DNA of 64,000 nucleotides from Absidia repens (lineage: Eukaryota; Mucoromycota; Mucoromycetes; Mucorales; Cunninghamellaceae), in contig MCGE01000006.1 in the NCBI GenBank assembly GCA_002105175.1, forward strand, positions 868,001 through 932,000. Reading direction: 5' to 3'. Positions within the stretch are counted from its first letter, which is position 1. Every line of letters begins with the position of its first letter. Shown in pieces: positions 63,295-64,000 of this stretch. Made by a program: the position numbers and the translations under genes. Below the pieces are notes generated by a model that was not told the DNA's origin, made no database searches, and saw only the letters and a list, made by a program, of their open reading frames with translations.

Positions 63295-64000
63295 ATGACT
63301 CTTGCTACTATTATTGATGGCAAAGCCCTTGCACAGTAAGTTGATTGTCTCCTTGTACACTGACCGTGATATTTCTACTCTATCAATTCCCACGCACTTA
63401 TTCCTTCACTCTTTCTTACTTCTTTATCAACTATCAATAGAACTATACGCAACAAAGTCAAGGACGACATTGCTACTGAAAAAGCAAAATTCTCACACTA
63501 CTGTCCTCATGTGGCCGTTGTTCAAGTTGGCCTCAGGGAAGATTCTTCAGTCTATGTCCGTATGAAACAAAAGGCGGCGGAAGAAGTAAGTAAGCAGTAA
63601 ACGACCCAGGAAGGACTCAAAGGTTGTAAAGTGCCATAATGTATACTGTTGTATTGATTAAAACTATCCTCTTCATGTATTATTATAGGCTGGCATTCAA
63701 TTCACTCATGAAAAACTACCAGATACTATCAGTGAACAGGAACTCTTGGAACGAGTGCAACAACTAAACCAAGACTACCGGGTACACGGGATTCTCGTGC
63801 AAATGCCACTCCCAAAACATATCAACGAAGCCGTCATTATTGAAGCTATTGACTACCAAAAGGATGTAGATGGATTCCATTGTCTTAACGTTGGCAACAT
63901 GGTGAAAAGGAACGCTCAACCAGTTTTTCTACCTTGCACTCCCAAAGGCGTGATGGAACTGCTCAAATCAACTGGTGTACCTCTTGAAGGCAAAACGGCG
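63295..64000 (+). CDS. ADE3: C1-tetrahydrofolate synthase / methylene-THF dehydrogenase, 5' part
   Basis: Three exons are visible (63295-63335, 63441-63585, 63689 to the window end). The start is MTLATIIDGKALAQTIR. Then come SSVYVRMKQKAAEEAGI, carrying the catalytic Tyr/Lys pair of the dehydrogenase/cyclohydrolase domain, GILVQMPLPKHI, and DYQKDVDGFHCLNVG, followed by PCTPKGVMELL. It converts methylene-THF to formyl-THF. Whether the formyl-THF synthetase domain follows cannot be seen. No mitochondrial presequence is present, so the cytosolic Ade3-type form is favoured. A TATAAAA box lies just upstream. Confidence 0.92.

Overview
The window looks like nuclear DNA of an early-diverging filamentous fungus, most likely Mucoromycota (Mucorales or a relative). 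The genes carry many short GT-AG introns (about 50-150 nt) rich in T or A homopolymers. Promoters are pyrimidine-rich, and short 3' ends carry AATAAA-type signals. The protein set includes Tlg2, Sfp1, a Gti1/Pac2 (WOPR) factor, Iml2/TTC39, a CFEM-like protein and fungal-type Ras/Rho GEFs. No tRNA, rRNA or CRISPR was seen. All gene models were spliced by hand. Exon phases were checked for most genes and the protein lengths given come from those sums.

Layout. 1-609: 3' end of a Tlg2-like syntaxin (+). 1102-2754: GH27-like alpha-galactosidase (-). 4643-9170: GRAM/TBC Rab-GAP (+). 10279-11982: methyltransferase (-). 13132-14176: THOC5-like protein (-). 14418-15990: Sel1-repeat protein (-). 16834-18142: U1 snRNP 70K (+). 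18560-21624: Iml2/TTC39-like protein (+). 21877-22650: mitochondrial ribosomal protein mS23 (-). 22651-26473: gene-free, repeat-rich stretch. 26474-27529: ricin-B-type lectin (-). 28958-29752: unknown protein with a duplicated domain (-). 31581-32124: CFEM-like GPI protein (-). 33333-36311: RGS domain fused to an AIFM2/FSP1-like oxidoreductase (+). 37192-41906: Rho-GEF (+). 44238-47065: Ras-GEF (-). 47735-48848: Sfp1-like zinc finger factor (-). 49721-51706: HSP60 (+). 54873-56778: WOPR transcription factor (+). 57342-59233: MFS transporter (+). 59620-61124: 14-3-3 protein (+). 61817-62995: glutaminyl-peptide cyclotransferase-like M28 protein (+). 63295-end: start of a C1-tetrahydrofolate synthase (+).

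The genes are mostly conserved housekeeping or signalling genes without operon logic. Several regulate G-protein or phospho-signalling (Rab-GAP, RGS, Rho-GEF, Ras-GEF, 14-3-3).

The most notable non-genic signal is a dispersed, non-coding repeat family. It has at least five recognisable copies and several fragments, on both strands, in most of the long intergenic gaps. The better copies share a CACGTG box, a pyrimidine tract, a strongly conserved core of about 80 bp and repeated AATAAA-type signals. This could be a solo LTR, another non-autonomous element or a multicopy non-coding RNA unit. The most notable gene is the RGS-oxidoreductase fusion.
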